The translations under genes were made by a program, and so were the position numbers. Under the pieces are notes generated by a model. That model saw only the letters and a program-made list of their open reading frames with translations. It had not been told where the DNA came from and did no database searches. Source: Ptychodera flava (lineage: Eukaryota > Hemichordata > Enteropneusta > Ptychoderidae). Taken from it: DNA of 64,000 nucleotides. The DNA is taken from the NCBI RefSeq assembly GCF_041260155.1, contig NC_091929.1, positions 41,233,744 to 41,297,743 on the forward strand, written 5' to 3'. Shown here in pieces: positions 1 to 11,029 of this stretch (positions are counted from its first letter, which is position 1; each line of letters begins with the position of its first letter).

Positions 1-2
1 AG

Positions 3-536
3 AAATTCTGTCCAAATTTCTCCACAATTACTGAGCCTTTGACTAACTTACTTAAAAAGAAAGTAAAGTTTGTTTGGTCAGAGCAATGCCAACAGGCATT
101 TGATACACTTAAAGCCATACTGCAAAGTGCCCCAGTATTGTCTGCACCAGATTTCACTTTGCCATTCAAATTAGCTGTAGATGCTAGTGATACGGCTGCT
201 GGTGCTGTTTTATTGCAAGAGGATAGTCATGGTATAGATCATCCTGTTTGCTATTTTTCACGCAAATTTAACAAATCTCAGAGAAACTACTCTACAATTG
301 AAAAAGAGTGTTTATCTTTGATATTAGCTTTACAGCATTTTGAAGTTTATGTTACTTCTTCAAATCAGCCAATAGTGGTTCATATTGATCACAACCCTCT
401 TGTTTTTCTGCAGAAATTTAAAGGCAAAAATCAGAGATTGCTAAGATGGAGTTTAATGTTACAGGAGTTTAATCTTGACATTAGACATATCAAAGGCAGA
501 GACAATTTAATTGCAGACTGTCTCTCTCGTATTTAG
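3..536 (+). CDS. Pol C-terminus: RT tail and RNase H (partial, Ty3/gypsy)
   Basis: The reading frame is open from the window edge, so this is the end of a longer pol. The protein has the RT-to-RNase H transition (VWSEQCQQAFDTLK), then the RNase H core: LAVDASDTAAGAVL, the YSTIEKECLSLILAL helix, the HIDHNPL strand and the terminal GRDNLIADCLSRI. These match the RNase H domain of Ty3/gypsy elements, which removes RNA from the RNA:DNA hybrid during reverse transcription. The stop is followed directly by the polypurine tract and LTR. Confidence 0.85.
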   Translation, partial: KFCPNFSTITEPLTNLLKKKVKFVWSEQCQQAFDTLKAILQSAPVLSAPDFTLPFKLAVDASDTAAGAVLLQEDSHGIDHPVCYFSRKFNKSQRNYSTIEKECLSLILALQHFEVYVTSSNQPIVVHIDHNPLVFLQKFKGKNQRLLRWSLMLQEFNLDIRHIKGRDNLIADCLSRI

Positions 537-697
537 AGTTTATTGTTGTTCACTTTCAAGAAATTTTATTGTTGTTCACTTTCAAGAAACTTTACTTTAG
601 AGTAAAACAAAATTTGAGTACTTAAATCCTTTTCAAGATTACATTTGTAAAAGAAAGATTTTTCTTTGAAAAATTTTCTTTTTTTTGAAGAGGGGGG

Positions 698-1264
698 TGT
701 GTATGTAGGTCATTTCCCCCACACTCATCATGACCTGAGTTCAATTAGTCTAGAACATTCCCAAGGTCACTGCCCTTGATGACCTCACAACCTGAATTCA
801 ATTAGTCATGTTTGGAATGTTCTGGAAAGTTGATTAGTTGTGTAAGGGAGATAATTTTAGAACAGTAATTAGCATGTCAATAAAAGTTCTAGATTGTTCT
901 TATATGCCTTTATAAAAGGGACGTGCACAGCTTCCAGTCAGACTTTTGGGATCGTGTCTCTTGTGTGTTACTAAACTCCAGCAGTAGTCATTCTCAAGAC
1001 TTTCAAGACCTTCACTGTCAACGCTGGATTTATACTGTGGACTTTGTGCAGCTGCAAGCCTGCAAGGACTGTTCATTCATTCAACTGACTGTTACAACTC
1101 TGAGACTGGAGCTTTGCCGTCCCAGCTGAGATAAGTAGTCTGTACACTTTTAAAGCTTGTACTCTATCCCTGACTTGGCAATTAGTTTTTTTTTTGTAAT
1201 AAATTTTGTTTAAACGTTAACTGCTGAGTTCACCCTTTTGTTCGTTTTCTCTGCACGTAACACA
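698..1264 (+). repeat. 3' LTR of the Gmr1-like element
   Basis: It begins TGTG just after the purine run at 687-697 and ends CACA, giving TG...CA termini and a length of about 567 bp. Inside are a TATA-like stretch (TTTATAAAAGG, about 909-919) and a polyadenylation signal AATAAA (about 1199), in the usual U3-R-U5 order. The exact ends are inferred because the other LTR and the target duplication cannot be compared. Confidence 0.65.
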
Positions 1265-1404
1265 GTACCTATATTCAACGCATATAGGTGATACTGTCTG
1301 AATATTCCTAGTCTACAACAGGGATCCAAACAGACACCCTCCATAGACCATGTAGATAAGAACGACAGCATATAATTAACAACTCTTTGTTTACTCCGCC
1401 TATT

Positions 1405-1558
1405 ATTGGACAACTGTGGTAATGTTATGCATTATTGGACCAATAAGCTACCAGTGGGTCTTTTGTATGGCTTTAGGGCGGGAATGTTTAAGTAAGCTGA
1501 TTATCATTTCAATTCATGCAGCGTTTTCTATTGCGTTCGTACTGGATCTATATAAAGG
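1405..1558 (+). promoter_or_regulatory. Histone H4 promoter, copy 1
   Basis: A TATA box (TATATAAAGG, 1549-1558) lies 44 bases before the start codon. CCAAT boxes occur as ATTGG (1405-1409) and as the back-to-back pair ATTGGACCAAT (1434-1444). The motif GATTATCATTT (1499-1509) sits 50 bases upstream of TATA and recurs at the same spacing in the second H4 promoter, so it is probably an H4-specific element. Confidence 0.75.
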
Positions 1559-1592
1559 CGAGTACACAAGTAAAACATTATCTACACATTGA

Positions 1593-1913
<321 letters not shown>

Positions 1914-1941
1914 ATTACCAACTACAAAACCCATACCAAAC

Positions 1942-1980
1942 GGCCCTTTTCAGGGCCACCACATTTTCCAAAAAGAGAAC
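1942..1980 (+). terminator. Histone mRNA 3' stem-loop and downstream element (H4-1)
   Basis: The 16-base stem-loop GGCCCTTTTCAGGGCC (1942-1957) has a 6-bp stem and 4-base loop. The purine-rich AAAAAGAGAAC follows at 1970-1980. This is the binding pair for SLBP and U7 snRNP, which give non-polyadenylated histone mRNA. Confidence 0.95.
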
Positions 1981-3718
1981 TACCGTTGATACATAGTCTA
2001 CACTCGCGACCATTCACCCTAATAAAGATTAGGGTGTACATGTATGACACAACTGACAAGTTTTTTTTCACAAAAATCATTGAAAAGATTTGCATACTAT
2101 TTGGAATATCACCCACATGACAGTATAATGTAGTAGTGTGCGATCTGAGGGTTTTCAAATAATATATACTTTTGTGTGCATTTGTAGCCATAAAAGTTTG
2201 CTTTATCCAAATTTTTATGCGTAGACAGTTTTTAGTTTTGACTTATTTTCCAAGTGGTCGATTAGTGGAAGAATATTGGTCAAAATAATCATCTCTGGGA
2301 AAAAGTTGCTAATAGTAATCAATTTACTGTTGCGGCAAAATTTTGGTCGATAAGGTATATCTGGAAAACGTATGCATGCCATGCAAAATCATATGAACAT
2401 CACATTTTAGATGCATTAAACAATTTGCATTTTTGCATCGACATCAACGCTATTCAGAGACCAAGAGATGTGGTTCAATTCTCTTGGAACCTTTTAGATG
2501 TACGGTGTGCGATATCTTAGTGGTGGTGTCATATTTCTATAACAATGCATTGTTAATTTTTGATCCATTTTCTAAAATATCACCTTTATCCGATAAAATA
2601 GCGTCTTTGAACGATACTGATCAAATCAAGAATGACAGTCGTAATGTGGTCAACTAAATTATTTAATCTGTTCAACTTACATTAAAATGGGACCAGGTTT
2701 CTATCTTCAATGTACTTACCGAATTAAGCGTGTCATGTGAACCGGTGAAATAATAAAATTTGCCCATAATTCGATTCCCAATTTCTTGATTTGTGAGTGA
2801 AAAAAATTTGGCCGAATAATGGCACGTATTGTTATTTATCCCAATGAATGAAATAAAATAAAAATAAAATACATTAAATCATATCATACCAGTATATGAT
2901 GGCGAATATACTGCGACCTGGTTGGCCAAATGGAATAAACTGTATACTCGTGCTATATTCGCAATATAGCACGGTCGGAACAGAAACGAGCCGTCAGTCC
3001 CTTTTGACATTTCACGCATAAATTTCATTTAACACGATCGGAACAAATTTGGGGCAATTGGATATTCACATTTTTCCAAATTTATGAAAAGTGTTAGGTG
3101 CCCTATAGCTGAATTCCGCAATATCACAAATTACTCATAAAATCAAGGATGAGGTTGCAGATTAAATCGATACTACTTCACCATCTAATTGTCCCAAAGT
3201 AGTTCCAATCGTGTTGTAAATTTAATATTTATACCAATAAACCACCTAAGCAACGGGTATACCACTCGATTTTACCAGTGCACTCCTCATATGCATTTGC
3301 CATCTTTTGTACACATATATGAACTGCTCTAAAATCTTGTGGTACATCATCGCTGGGTGTGGTTTATCATATAATTTTATTCCGGCGGAGGCACCTCGCA
3401 CTCTTTTTGATGTGGATTAAGAACAATGTATACTTATTTTAGCCTTGGATTTCGCCTCTAAAAATAGTTAGGCTAATTATTCCGCTACCTAAATCATATG
3501 CAGTTCACAAAATCATAGAACATATTTATTCTGAATGTCAACTTATAAAGAACAAGAATATACCTAAGAAATGTAAACATCATCAGGCCAGGAAACTTTC
3601 CACATTCATGGTAATCTAATTTTCTGCACTTGAGATATATGGTATTTTTTTCTTTCAGCAAAATATCGGTACATATATATGTGATATCAAGTGTAAAATA
3701 ATCGAGAGATTACGGTAG
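1981..3718. other. Spacer between H4-1 and the H2A/H2B pair; duplicated flank
   Basis: No gene is recognised. The first part, to about 2600, resembles the DNA downstream of the second H4 gene (7457-7648 plus 9780-10400). Shared landmarks are GGTTTTCAAAT, GGTCGATTAGT, TTTCTATAA and CATTTTCTA in the same order. So the H4 duplication carried at least 0.7 kb of 3' flank. Nothing identifiable is seen from 2600 to 3718. Confidence 0.55.
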
Positions 3719-3720
3719 TT

Positions 3721-3756
3721 CTCTTTTTTGAGGATGTGGTGGCCCTGAAAAGGGCC
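3721..3756 (-). terminator. Histone mRNA 3' stem-loop and downstream element (H2A-1)
   Basis: Read on the minus strand, the stem-loop GGCCCTTTTCAGGGCC (3741-3756) is followed by CCTCAAAAAAGAG (3721-3733). The element is identical to those of H2A-2 and H2B-2. Confidence 0.95.
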
Positions 3757-3767
3757 GTTTGGTATGT

Positions 3768-3782
3768 GTATGCTAGGCATAC
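3768..3782 (-). other. Extra hairpin just after the H2A-1 stop codon
   Basis: The sequence GTATGC-CTA-GCATAC can form a 6-bp stem with a 3-base loop. It starts four bases after the stop codon, upstream of the canonical stem-loop. It is present in both H2A and both H2B loci and absent from both H4 genes. Confidence 0.6.
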
Positions 3783-3785
3783 GAT

Positions 3786-4483
<698 letters not shown>

Positions 4484-4852
4484 ATGGCTCCCAAAACTAG
4501 CGGTAAAGCTGCCAAGAAGGCCGGTAAGGCCAAAGCTGCACGTACTGGAGATAAGAAGAGGAAGAGGCGAAGGAAGGAAAGCTATGGTATCTACATCTAC
4601 AAGGTCTTGAAACAGGTCCACCCCGATACTGGTGTCTCCTCCAAAGCCATGTCAATCATGAACAGCTTTGTCAACGACATCTTCGAGCGTATCGCTGCCG
4701 AAGCTTCCCGCCTGGCCCACTACAACAAGCGTTCCACCATCACCAGCAGAGAGATCCAGACGGCTGTCCGTCTCTTGCTGCCCGGTGAGCTTGCCAAGCA
4801 CGCCGTCAGTGAGGGCACCAAAGCCGTCACCAAATACACCAGCTCCAAGTAA
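4484..4852 (+). CDS. H2B: Histone H2B, copy 1
   Basis: The 122-residue protein has a lysine-rich tail ([20 protein letters not shown]), the basic [11 protein letters not shown] stretch, the [15 protein letters not shown] fold start, and the conserved end [16 protein letters not shown] that includes the ubiquitinated lysine region. I chose the ATG at 4484, which gives the standard MAPK start; an in-frame ATG 39 bases upstream would add residues unknown in H2B and lies in the 5' leader. H2B pairs with H2A in the nucleosome. The gene is single-exon and divergent from H2A-1, with an octamer and TATA upstream. Confidence 0.98.
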   Translation: MAPKTSGKAAKKAGKAKAARTGDKKRKRRRKESYGIYIYKVLKQVHPDTGVSSKAMSIMNSFVNDIFERIAAEASRLAHYNKRSTITSREIQTAVRLLLPGELAKHAVSEGTKAVTKYTSSK

Positions 4853-4855
4853 ATC

Positions 4856-4870
4856 GTATGCCTAGCATAC
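4856..4870 (+). other. Extra hairpin just after the H2B-1 stop codon
   Basis: The same GTATGC-CTA-GCATAC hairpin as after H2A, at the same distance from the stop. Confidence 0.6.
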
Positions 4871-4881
4871 ACAAACCAAAC

Positions 4882-4920
4882 GGCCCTTTTCAGGGCCACC
4901 ACATCCTCAAAAAAGAGAAC
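4882..4920 (+). terminator. Histone mRNA 3' stem-loop and downstream element (H2B-1)
   Basis: The stem-loop GGCCCTTTTCAGGGCC (4882-4897) is followed by the purine-rich CAAAAAAGAGAAC (4908-4920). The 84-base 3' module differs from that of H2A-1 at only one position. Confidence 0.95.
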
Positions 4921-6900
4921 TACCGTATACTTCTTCTTTCAGGAATATAGATTCTCTGGATAATAAATTAAGATGTAGTGATGTTATGATGTTACATTTC
5001 GCCAGGTGATATTTGTACTTTGTTATAGGAAAATTCTTGGTGTGACCAAAGATGCAAACATATAGGTAGCTTTCATAAATAAATTTAAAGTACTTTTCCA
5101 TGCAAACGTACATTTTGTCCGATGAGGGGAAAAGAGTCATAAGTTTCGACGTTTATAAATTCTATACGCCCGAGAAAGGAGTACAATGCTGGCACTGGTT
5201 CGCAAGGTTGTCATTAAGACCATGCCACGCACTGTCATCGCGACAAAATCAGCATACGTTTGTTTATTCCTTCCCTTCATTAGGTCACGGAATCATGATA
5301 TTAATTGAAAACTACTGTTACATGCTTTTTTCAAAAACTGCCCCTTACTGTGACTAATAATTTTAAAGCAAATTAAGATAAAAAAAAACATCAAAGTCAT
5401 TCATTACCATTTAGTCCACTAAAATTCGTCAATAATGATATACCATTGTAGGTTAATTAATATTAGATGTTCATGCTACGTTCAGCGAATTTTTGTCATA
5501 ACATGTAAATGTTAAACCCTCACCTTCTATACTCCATCACTGGAAATGTTAGTCTCGCTTCCAGACCGCGTCGCTTCGCCAGTGCAAAGTGCGCCGCTGG
5601 CGGTAGGAACATGAAGTAATTTTTCCACTGGCTGGGCGACTCGAAGCTCGTCGCTCCGCGACTCGCCATGTCCTACCGCCAGCGGTGGAAATGTTAGCCT
5701 TGCACTTTTTTGCGAATATATTTCACATTTCTCGTTAAACATTGAAATACCGGTAGTAGTATAATGTTGATGGTAGCATTTGCACAGCGTCCTTAAACTC
5801 CAAAATAATGATGAAACTGTCATATTGTCATGTTGCACTGGAGTTTGTTTGTGAAAAAATAACATCTTTGTTGAGAACATTGAAAGAGCAGTAATGCATA
5901 CATCGTAGAAATACTTAAACGTCCTTGGAAAAGATTCTCGGGCGCGTGTTTCCCGCGTCCCCGATTATTATCCACTGATACGTAGTGTAGCTCTTATAAA
6001 TAAATACCCAGCGTTCCGTAGTACAGAATCCTAACCATAGACCCGGTAAGAAATTTACTTCAAGGTATACGTCAAAAACACATTCAAGAACGGAGGTTGG
6101 AATATTAGTAATTTTAGTGTCATCATACATTTATACATGTGTACATAGTCACAAAGTATATCTACCTTTAAAAGAAACAGAATGCAATGTATGTATTTGA
6201 TATAAAGCTGACGGACATTCTTTTGCGGGTGTTCGCAACCTGTGCGTCACATCTGGATTAATTGTCAAAGCCTTACAAAATAAAATCAAATACAAAGAAA
6301 AACAAAACACAGTGGGACTCTGAATAAATGTAAGACTTTACGTATGTGTGTCAGATTGTTGAAACATTTAAAGGAGAATTTAATACTACAATATACGGCC
6401 ACTGTATAATAGGCATTGCTTATTGAATATGATTAAATTGCATTTTCGTTCCGATACTTGATTCTTTGAAGGCTAAAAAATGTAATTCACCATTCTCTCT
6501 AGACTTAGTTCGAGTCTGTGATTTGTGAATATTTGCGTGGGGTGAAGAACGCGATGATTTGTGTTCTGTTTTCATGTGAAACGTGAGAGTGGGGTGAACG
6601 CCTTACCATGTATACAGGGGAGTTTTTCCCGGAATCCGACAGAAACTAAATCACTGCTGCCACGCGTTCAATCGCTACGAAAAATCCGGCCCGTGCTGCA
6701 AAATTCCAAACAGGTTTGCATGAAATAGGAGAGACACAAGAGAAACTAGTACAAATGATTTTATTTTTTAGAAATTCACCGACTTGAACCAAGTCTACGT
6801 TCTCGCCTGATTTTCTTGATTCACAAACACGAGATTTGGCGGATAGAAAGAAACACCTTTACAGGTAGGGGCACGATGGACCACAATGACTCACCAGATC
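4921..6900. other. Spacer between H2B-1 and H4-2, including a hairpin and an inverted-duplicate segment
   Basis: No gene is recognised. An inverted repeat with arms at 5594-5613 and 5667-5685 (core CCGCTGGCGGTAGGA) could form a GC-rich hairpin. The segment at about 6540-6780 is homologous, in reverse orientation, to about 10695-10910. Shared landmarks, read on the minus strand here, are AGTTTCTCTTGTGTCTC, GAACGCGT and CGGATTCCGG. Confidence 0.55.
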
Positions 6901-6939
6901 GCTACTTCACACCTATGATCGGACAATGCTGTTAATGGA

Positions 6940-7055
6940 CCAATGAAACGACACGAGATCGATTATCTCAAAAGGCGGTAAATATTAAATATGGTGATTA
7001 TCATTTAAATTTTAGATCGTGTTCTCTATTTCGTTCACAACTAAGCTATATAAAA
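6940..7055 (+). promoter_or_regulatory. Histone H4 promoter, copy 2
   Basis: TATATAAAA at 7047-7055 lies 46 bases before the start codon. GATTATCATTT (6996-7006) is 51 bases upstream of TATA, matching copy 1. A CCAAT box is at 6940-6944. Confidence 0.75.
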
Positions 7056-7091
7056 CTACCGTGAATGATAACCTAGTTATCTGCATACTGA

Positions 7092-7412
<321 letters not shown>

Positions 7413-7440
7413 ATTACCAACTACAAAACCCATACCAAAC

Positions 7441-7480
7441 GGCCCTTTTCAGGGCCACCACATTTTCCAAAAAGAGAACT
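7441..7480 (+). terminator. Histone mRNA 3' stem-loop and downstream element (H4-2)
   Basis: The stem-loop GGCCCTTTTCAGGGCC is at 7441-7456, followed by AAAAAGAGAACTACC. The sequence is the same as after H4-1. Confidence 0.95.
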
Positions 7481-7658
7481 ACCGTTGAAACTTCTTGTCC
7501 ACACTCATAACTGACTTATGTTTTTTCAAATCAATGAAAAGATAGTTTACAATGTCAATTGAAAATTTCGTGTAAAGTACCCATACCTACAACCTATATG
7601 ACAGGCTAGCTGTGGGTTTTCAAATGGTGCAGGTACCCATTCTTCTAGTGTTACGCCC

Positions 7659-8214
7659 TGTTACAACCGATAACGTAGTAACTAACCGATAACGTATCAA
7701 ACCCGATAACGTAGTAAAAATTTACCGATAACGTAGTAAATCAACCGATAACGTAGTAACGAACCGATAACGTAGTAAATTTTTCTAACCGATAACGTAG
7801 TAAAAATTTACCGATAACGTAGTAATTTTTCCTAACCGATAACGTATCAACAAATTTACCGATAACGTATCAACGGATTAAATCAACTGATAACGTAGAA
7901 AAGTCAACCAATACCACATCAAAACAAACGATAACGTATCAATTAACTGATGATATCTGATTAAGCGAGTCATTTATAGATAGATATATATTAGATAGAA
8001 AGATAGAAAGATAGATAGGTTGATCAATGTATCCATATATAAATCGATCACTCGATCGATCGATCGATCTATCGGTTTGGTAGATGGTCGGTCGATCAAT
8101 CGATCAATCGATCGACAGGTAAATTGATGGGCAGAGTGATCAATAGAACAGAGGATCTATCAATTCGATAGGAAGATCAATTATAATCGATCGAGAGATT
8201 GAATTAATTGGTCA

Positions 8215-8276
<62 letters not shown>

Positions 8277-9345
8277 TTGTTATCACATTGTCTCGTACTC
8301 AATTTTCTTTTCTTTTATTTCCTTTTTACCCTTAAGCGTAAATTGTTACAAATTTCTGCAGCAAATCAATCGTGTTTCGACTGTTTTTATGGTAGTACGA
8401 GCGACTAAGTTGATCTAAATGTTGTCAATCTACTGGATTTGGTTTAGGAAGTTGTTTCTTATCTTGCTATAGTAGCTATACAGTTTAGTTGTAGTTGGGT
8501 AAAATTCAAAGAAATAGTATAAGTACTGATGAAACAAAGGCAGGGGAATGAGCGGCTGTTGGTTTACACAGAGAACTCTGCCGAGAAAGACAACTATTGG
8601 GCTACACTTCAGACAGAAAGTATGGTTGTAATAGCAAGATTTGAAACAACTTTCCAAATCCATTCCAGTAGTGTAGCAACATTTAGATCAATACGGCTAG
8701 TTTTCAATCGGGTTCGAACCCACAACATACGGCATCAAGTTAGTCGTTCGTGCTGAAACAAAGTTATACAGGCAAGGTATACAGGCATGTCGTCGGTTTA
8801 TTTGATATGTTATTGTTCACTTGGTTACATTACGGATTGATTTGATACACTATCTCTCTATTTATCTATACGTCGATCGATCTATCTATCTACCCATCGA
8901 AATATATACATGCATAGATCTTTCAATCGTTCTATTAGTCGAGCAATCGATCAATTCATTTCATAATTCAATCAAAAGAAATATCGATCAATTGAAAAAT
9001 CAGTCCATCCATCGATCGATCAATCGGTCGATCTATCGATTGATTAATGGATTGATCGATCGATCGAGGATAGATCTATCCCTGTGAATCTATTCCCGTG
9101 AATCACTCGATCAAATACATTATCAGTTGATTTGGTACGTTATCGGTAAATTTGTTGATACGTTATCGGTTAGGAAAATTACTACGTTATCGGTAAATTT
9201 TTACTACGTTATCGGTTAGAAAAATTTACTACGTTATCGGTTCGTTACTACGTTATCGGTTGATTTACTACGTTATCGGTAATTTTTTACTACGTTATCG
9301 GGTTTGATACGTTATCGGTTAGTTACTACGTTATCGGTTGTAACA
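7659..9345. mobile_element. 1.7-kb fold-back DNA transposon with iterated terminal inverted repeats
   Basis: The ends TGTTACAACC and GGTTGTAACA are flanked by the perfect 5-bp duplication CGCCC (7654-7658 and 9346-9350). Each terminal inverted repeat is about 230 bp and is built from 10-12 spaced copies of ACCGATAACGTAGTAA or its CGTATCAA variant, in mirrored order. The interior holds GATA/GATC tetranucleotide runs on both sides (about 7976-8277 and 8860-9080). Further in, 8405-8480 matches 8610-8700 in inverted orientation, so most of the element can fold on itself. There is no transposase, so it is non-autonomous; the superfamily is unassigned. Confidence 0.8.
8690..8760 (-). repeat. Possible tRNA-derived (SINE-like) fragment inside the fold-back element
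   Basis: On the minus strand, a perfect RNA polymerase III B-box/T-arm motif GGTTCGAACCC is preceded by GACTAAC...GTTGTGG, resembling the anticodon-to-T-arm region of tRNA-derived SINEs. No clear A box or full cloverleaf is visible, so this is not a tRNA gene. Confidence 0.3.
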
Positions 9346-9779
9346 CGCCCGCGCCCTTCCCCGTAGAGATTTTATCTCGAAGCGTCCCCACGTAGCCAAG
9401 GCGTGTGAAGGTCATTGATCAGATCGTACGAGAAGCAGATAAGAGATAGTATATTTCAATGAGAACAATCGAGAACGGGATAATTCATAGTGTGATCTTA
9501 TTTAATCTTAAACAATCAAAGACTGGCGGGAAATTACCACGTGATAACTTTTTGTAATTATGTAAGTCTTGAGATGTATTTAACTTTGTAGAGAACTCAG
9601 ACTAGAGATATTACAGATCAGACCTTTGACGGTGAAGGATACGGTCGCCATCTTGTAATAAAGTACAAGGTCGTGTTACAATCTATATCTTGGTGTGTCA
9701 GCTTCAGCATTATTACCATTAAGCATTACGATCCAGACTGGTACCTCAATTCGTAATTCCCCTAACTACGAGCGTGACA

Positions 9780-10694
9780 CTTGTAATTCAAGGTGCCCCT
9801 TGGGTAAAAATCATAATAAACACTTCATAATAAACACTTCAGAGCAAACTTTGCCAAAAAAGAACTATTTTGCGGTTGTGCCAATATTTGAAAATACATT
9901 TTAAAGAATGTTGGTTAAAGAATGTTGGTCGATTAGTAGACTGGTCCCAGTCGCTTGGCTTTTCCAGGCAACAGTTACTGCATGGCAACTTGAACGGTTT
10001 CACCCCACGATACACAACAGCCTATACCCACTAACGTGACAGTCTGCTACGATTATTCCTTCATTTTATTATATGCCCACCTAGTTGGAGCAAGTCTTAT
10101 CGACAAGGTAAGTTTGGAAAACGTAGTATGCACGCCAAGCAAAATCCGACAGCAAAACACATTTTAGCACGGGTAAATAATTTGCACATCTGCATCCCAG
10201 CGAACGCTCATAAACGATTGATTTAACCACGGTTCGTGGAGGGACCGTGATTTTTCTTGGTGCGTCAAATGTATTGGTGTGTGTTTGCTACTTTAATGGC
10301 GTTGTCATGTTTCTATAATTCTACCATATTCACATTGATTCATGATCATTTTCTAGAATTTCAACGTTTTCCGAGAAATAGGCATGGACGTTATACCCCA
10401 CACATTTCCACTCGATTTGGACTACGACAAGAGCGGTGCCAGAAATACCAGCACATCTCGTTCACGCGGTTAATATTCCACAAAGTCACAAATCCTTCTA
10501 CAATAGAATAGAAATTTGCGTGCTACCACCATGTGAAATATCGTTTAATTTATTCCTGGCGTGGGTTTGAAACAATAGATGTAGCATTCGTCGCATTCAT
10601 TAGGTAAACTGTTTTTGGTTTAAATAGGCATTGTTGTCGATTCCTTATAGCGTCGCTATCCGGCGTAGCAAGAATTGTATATGAAAAGACTTCA
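9780..10694. other. H4-2 downstream flank, homologous to the H4-1 flank
   Basis: No gene is seen. The stretch from 9920 to 10400 follows, in the same order and direction, the DNA at about 2255-2580 after H4-1, with moderate divergence. Landmarks are GGTCGATTAGT, GGAAAACGTA, CATTTTAG, GTTTCTATAA and CATTTTCTA. Confidence 0.55.
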
Positions 10695-10910
10695 AAACTT
10701 TTCAAAAAATAAAATGAATTTCAACAGTTTCTCTTGTGTCTCTTCTTCTTCATACAAACCGTTTTTGAAATTTGCCAGCCAAAGTCAGGTTTTTCTAGCA
10801 ATCGATGAACGCGTTACCTTGGAGTCTGCGCAGTAGTGAGTTAGTTTTTCTGCCGGATTCCGGTTGAAACTCTGCTTCATCGTTCACCCTATTCACATGT
10901 TCATAAATCA
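10695..10910. repeat. Inverted duplicate of the 6540-6780 segment
   Basis: The segment reads AGTTTCTCTTGTGTCTC...GAACGCGT...CGGATTCCGG, the reverse complement of the DNA just upstream of H4-2. It marks one side of an inversion that also turned round the second H2A/H2B pair. Confidence 0.6.
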
Positions 10911-11029
10911 AACTTTTCTCACTTTTGTGGAGGGACCTGCACTTGAACCACAATTCACTGAACGTAACATTTACATTTAATATGAACATATATCATTATA
11001 AACGAATGATTAGATGAGGATACCGCGAC

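Larger units (their letters stand above)
1..1264 (+). mobile_element. 3' part of a Gmr1-like Ty3/gypsy LTR retrotransposon
   Basis: The visible parts are the end of a pol gene (reverse transcriptase tail and RNase H), a short spacer, a polypurine tract (687-697) and a downstream LTR (698-1264). The left part lies outside the window. In ordinary Ty3/gypsy elements the integrase follows RNase H. Here only about 160 bases separate the end of RNase H from the LTR, so no integrase can fit. That is the order known for the Gmr1 group, in which integrase precedes reverse transcriptase. Treated as a fossil; no break is visible in the part shown and its age is unknown. Confidence 0.75.
7649..9779 (+). 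mobile_element. Solo LTR (probably Ty3/gypsy), split by a nested fold-back element
   Basis: Without the nested insert, the sequence starts TGTTACGC (7649) and ends GCGTGACA (9772-9779), giving about 440 bp with inverted-repeat-like termini. It contains AATAAA near 9657, as expected for an LTR. Flanking four-base sequences are CTAG and CTTG, a possible eroded target duplication. No coding sequence accompanies it. It interrupts DNA that is continuous after H4-1, so it entered after the H4 flank was duplicated. The family is inferred from the termini only. Treated as a fossil. Confidence 0.5.

Noticed and set aside
7659-7945. Regularly spaced short repeats that look like a CRISPR array (also 9117-9345)
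   Set aside because: The genome is eukaryotic, the spacers are only 3-10 bases and recur, and the two arrays are inverted copies that form a transposon's ends.
8690-8760. tRNA gene
   Set aside because: Only the T-arm/B-box side is present; no acceptor stem or full cloverleaf can be drawn.
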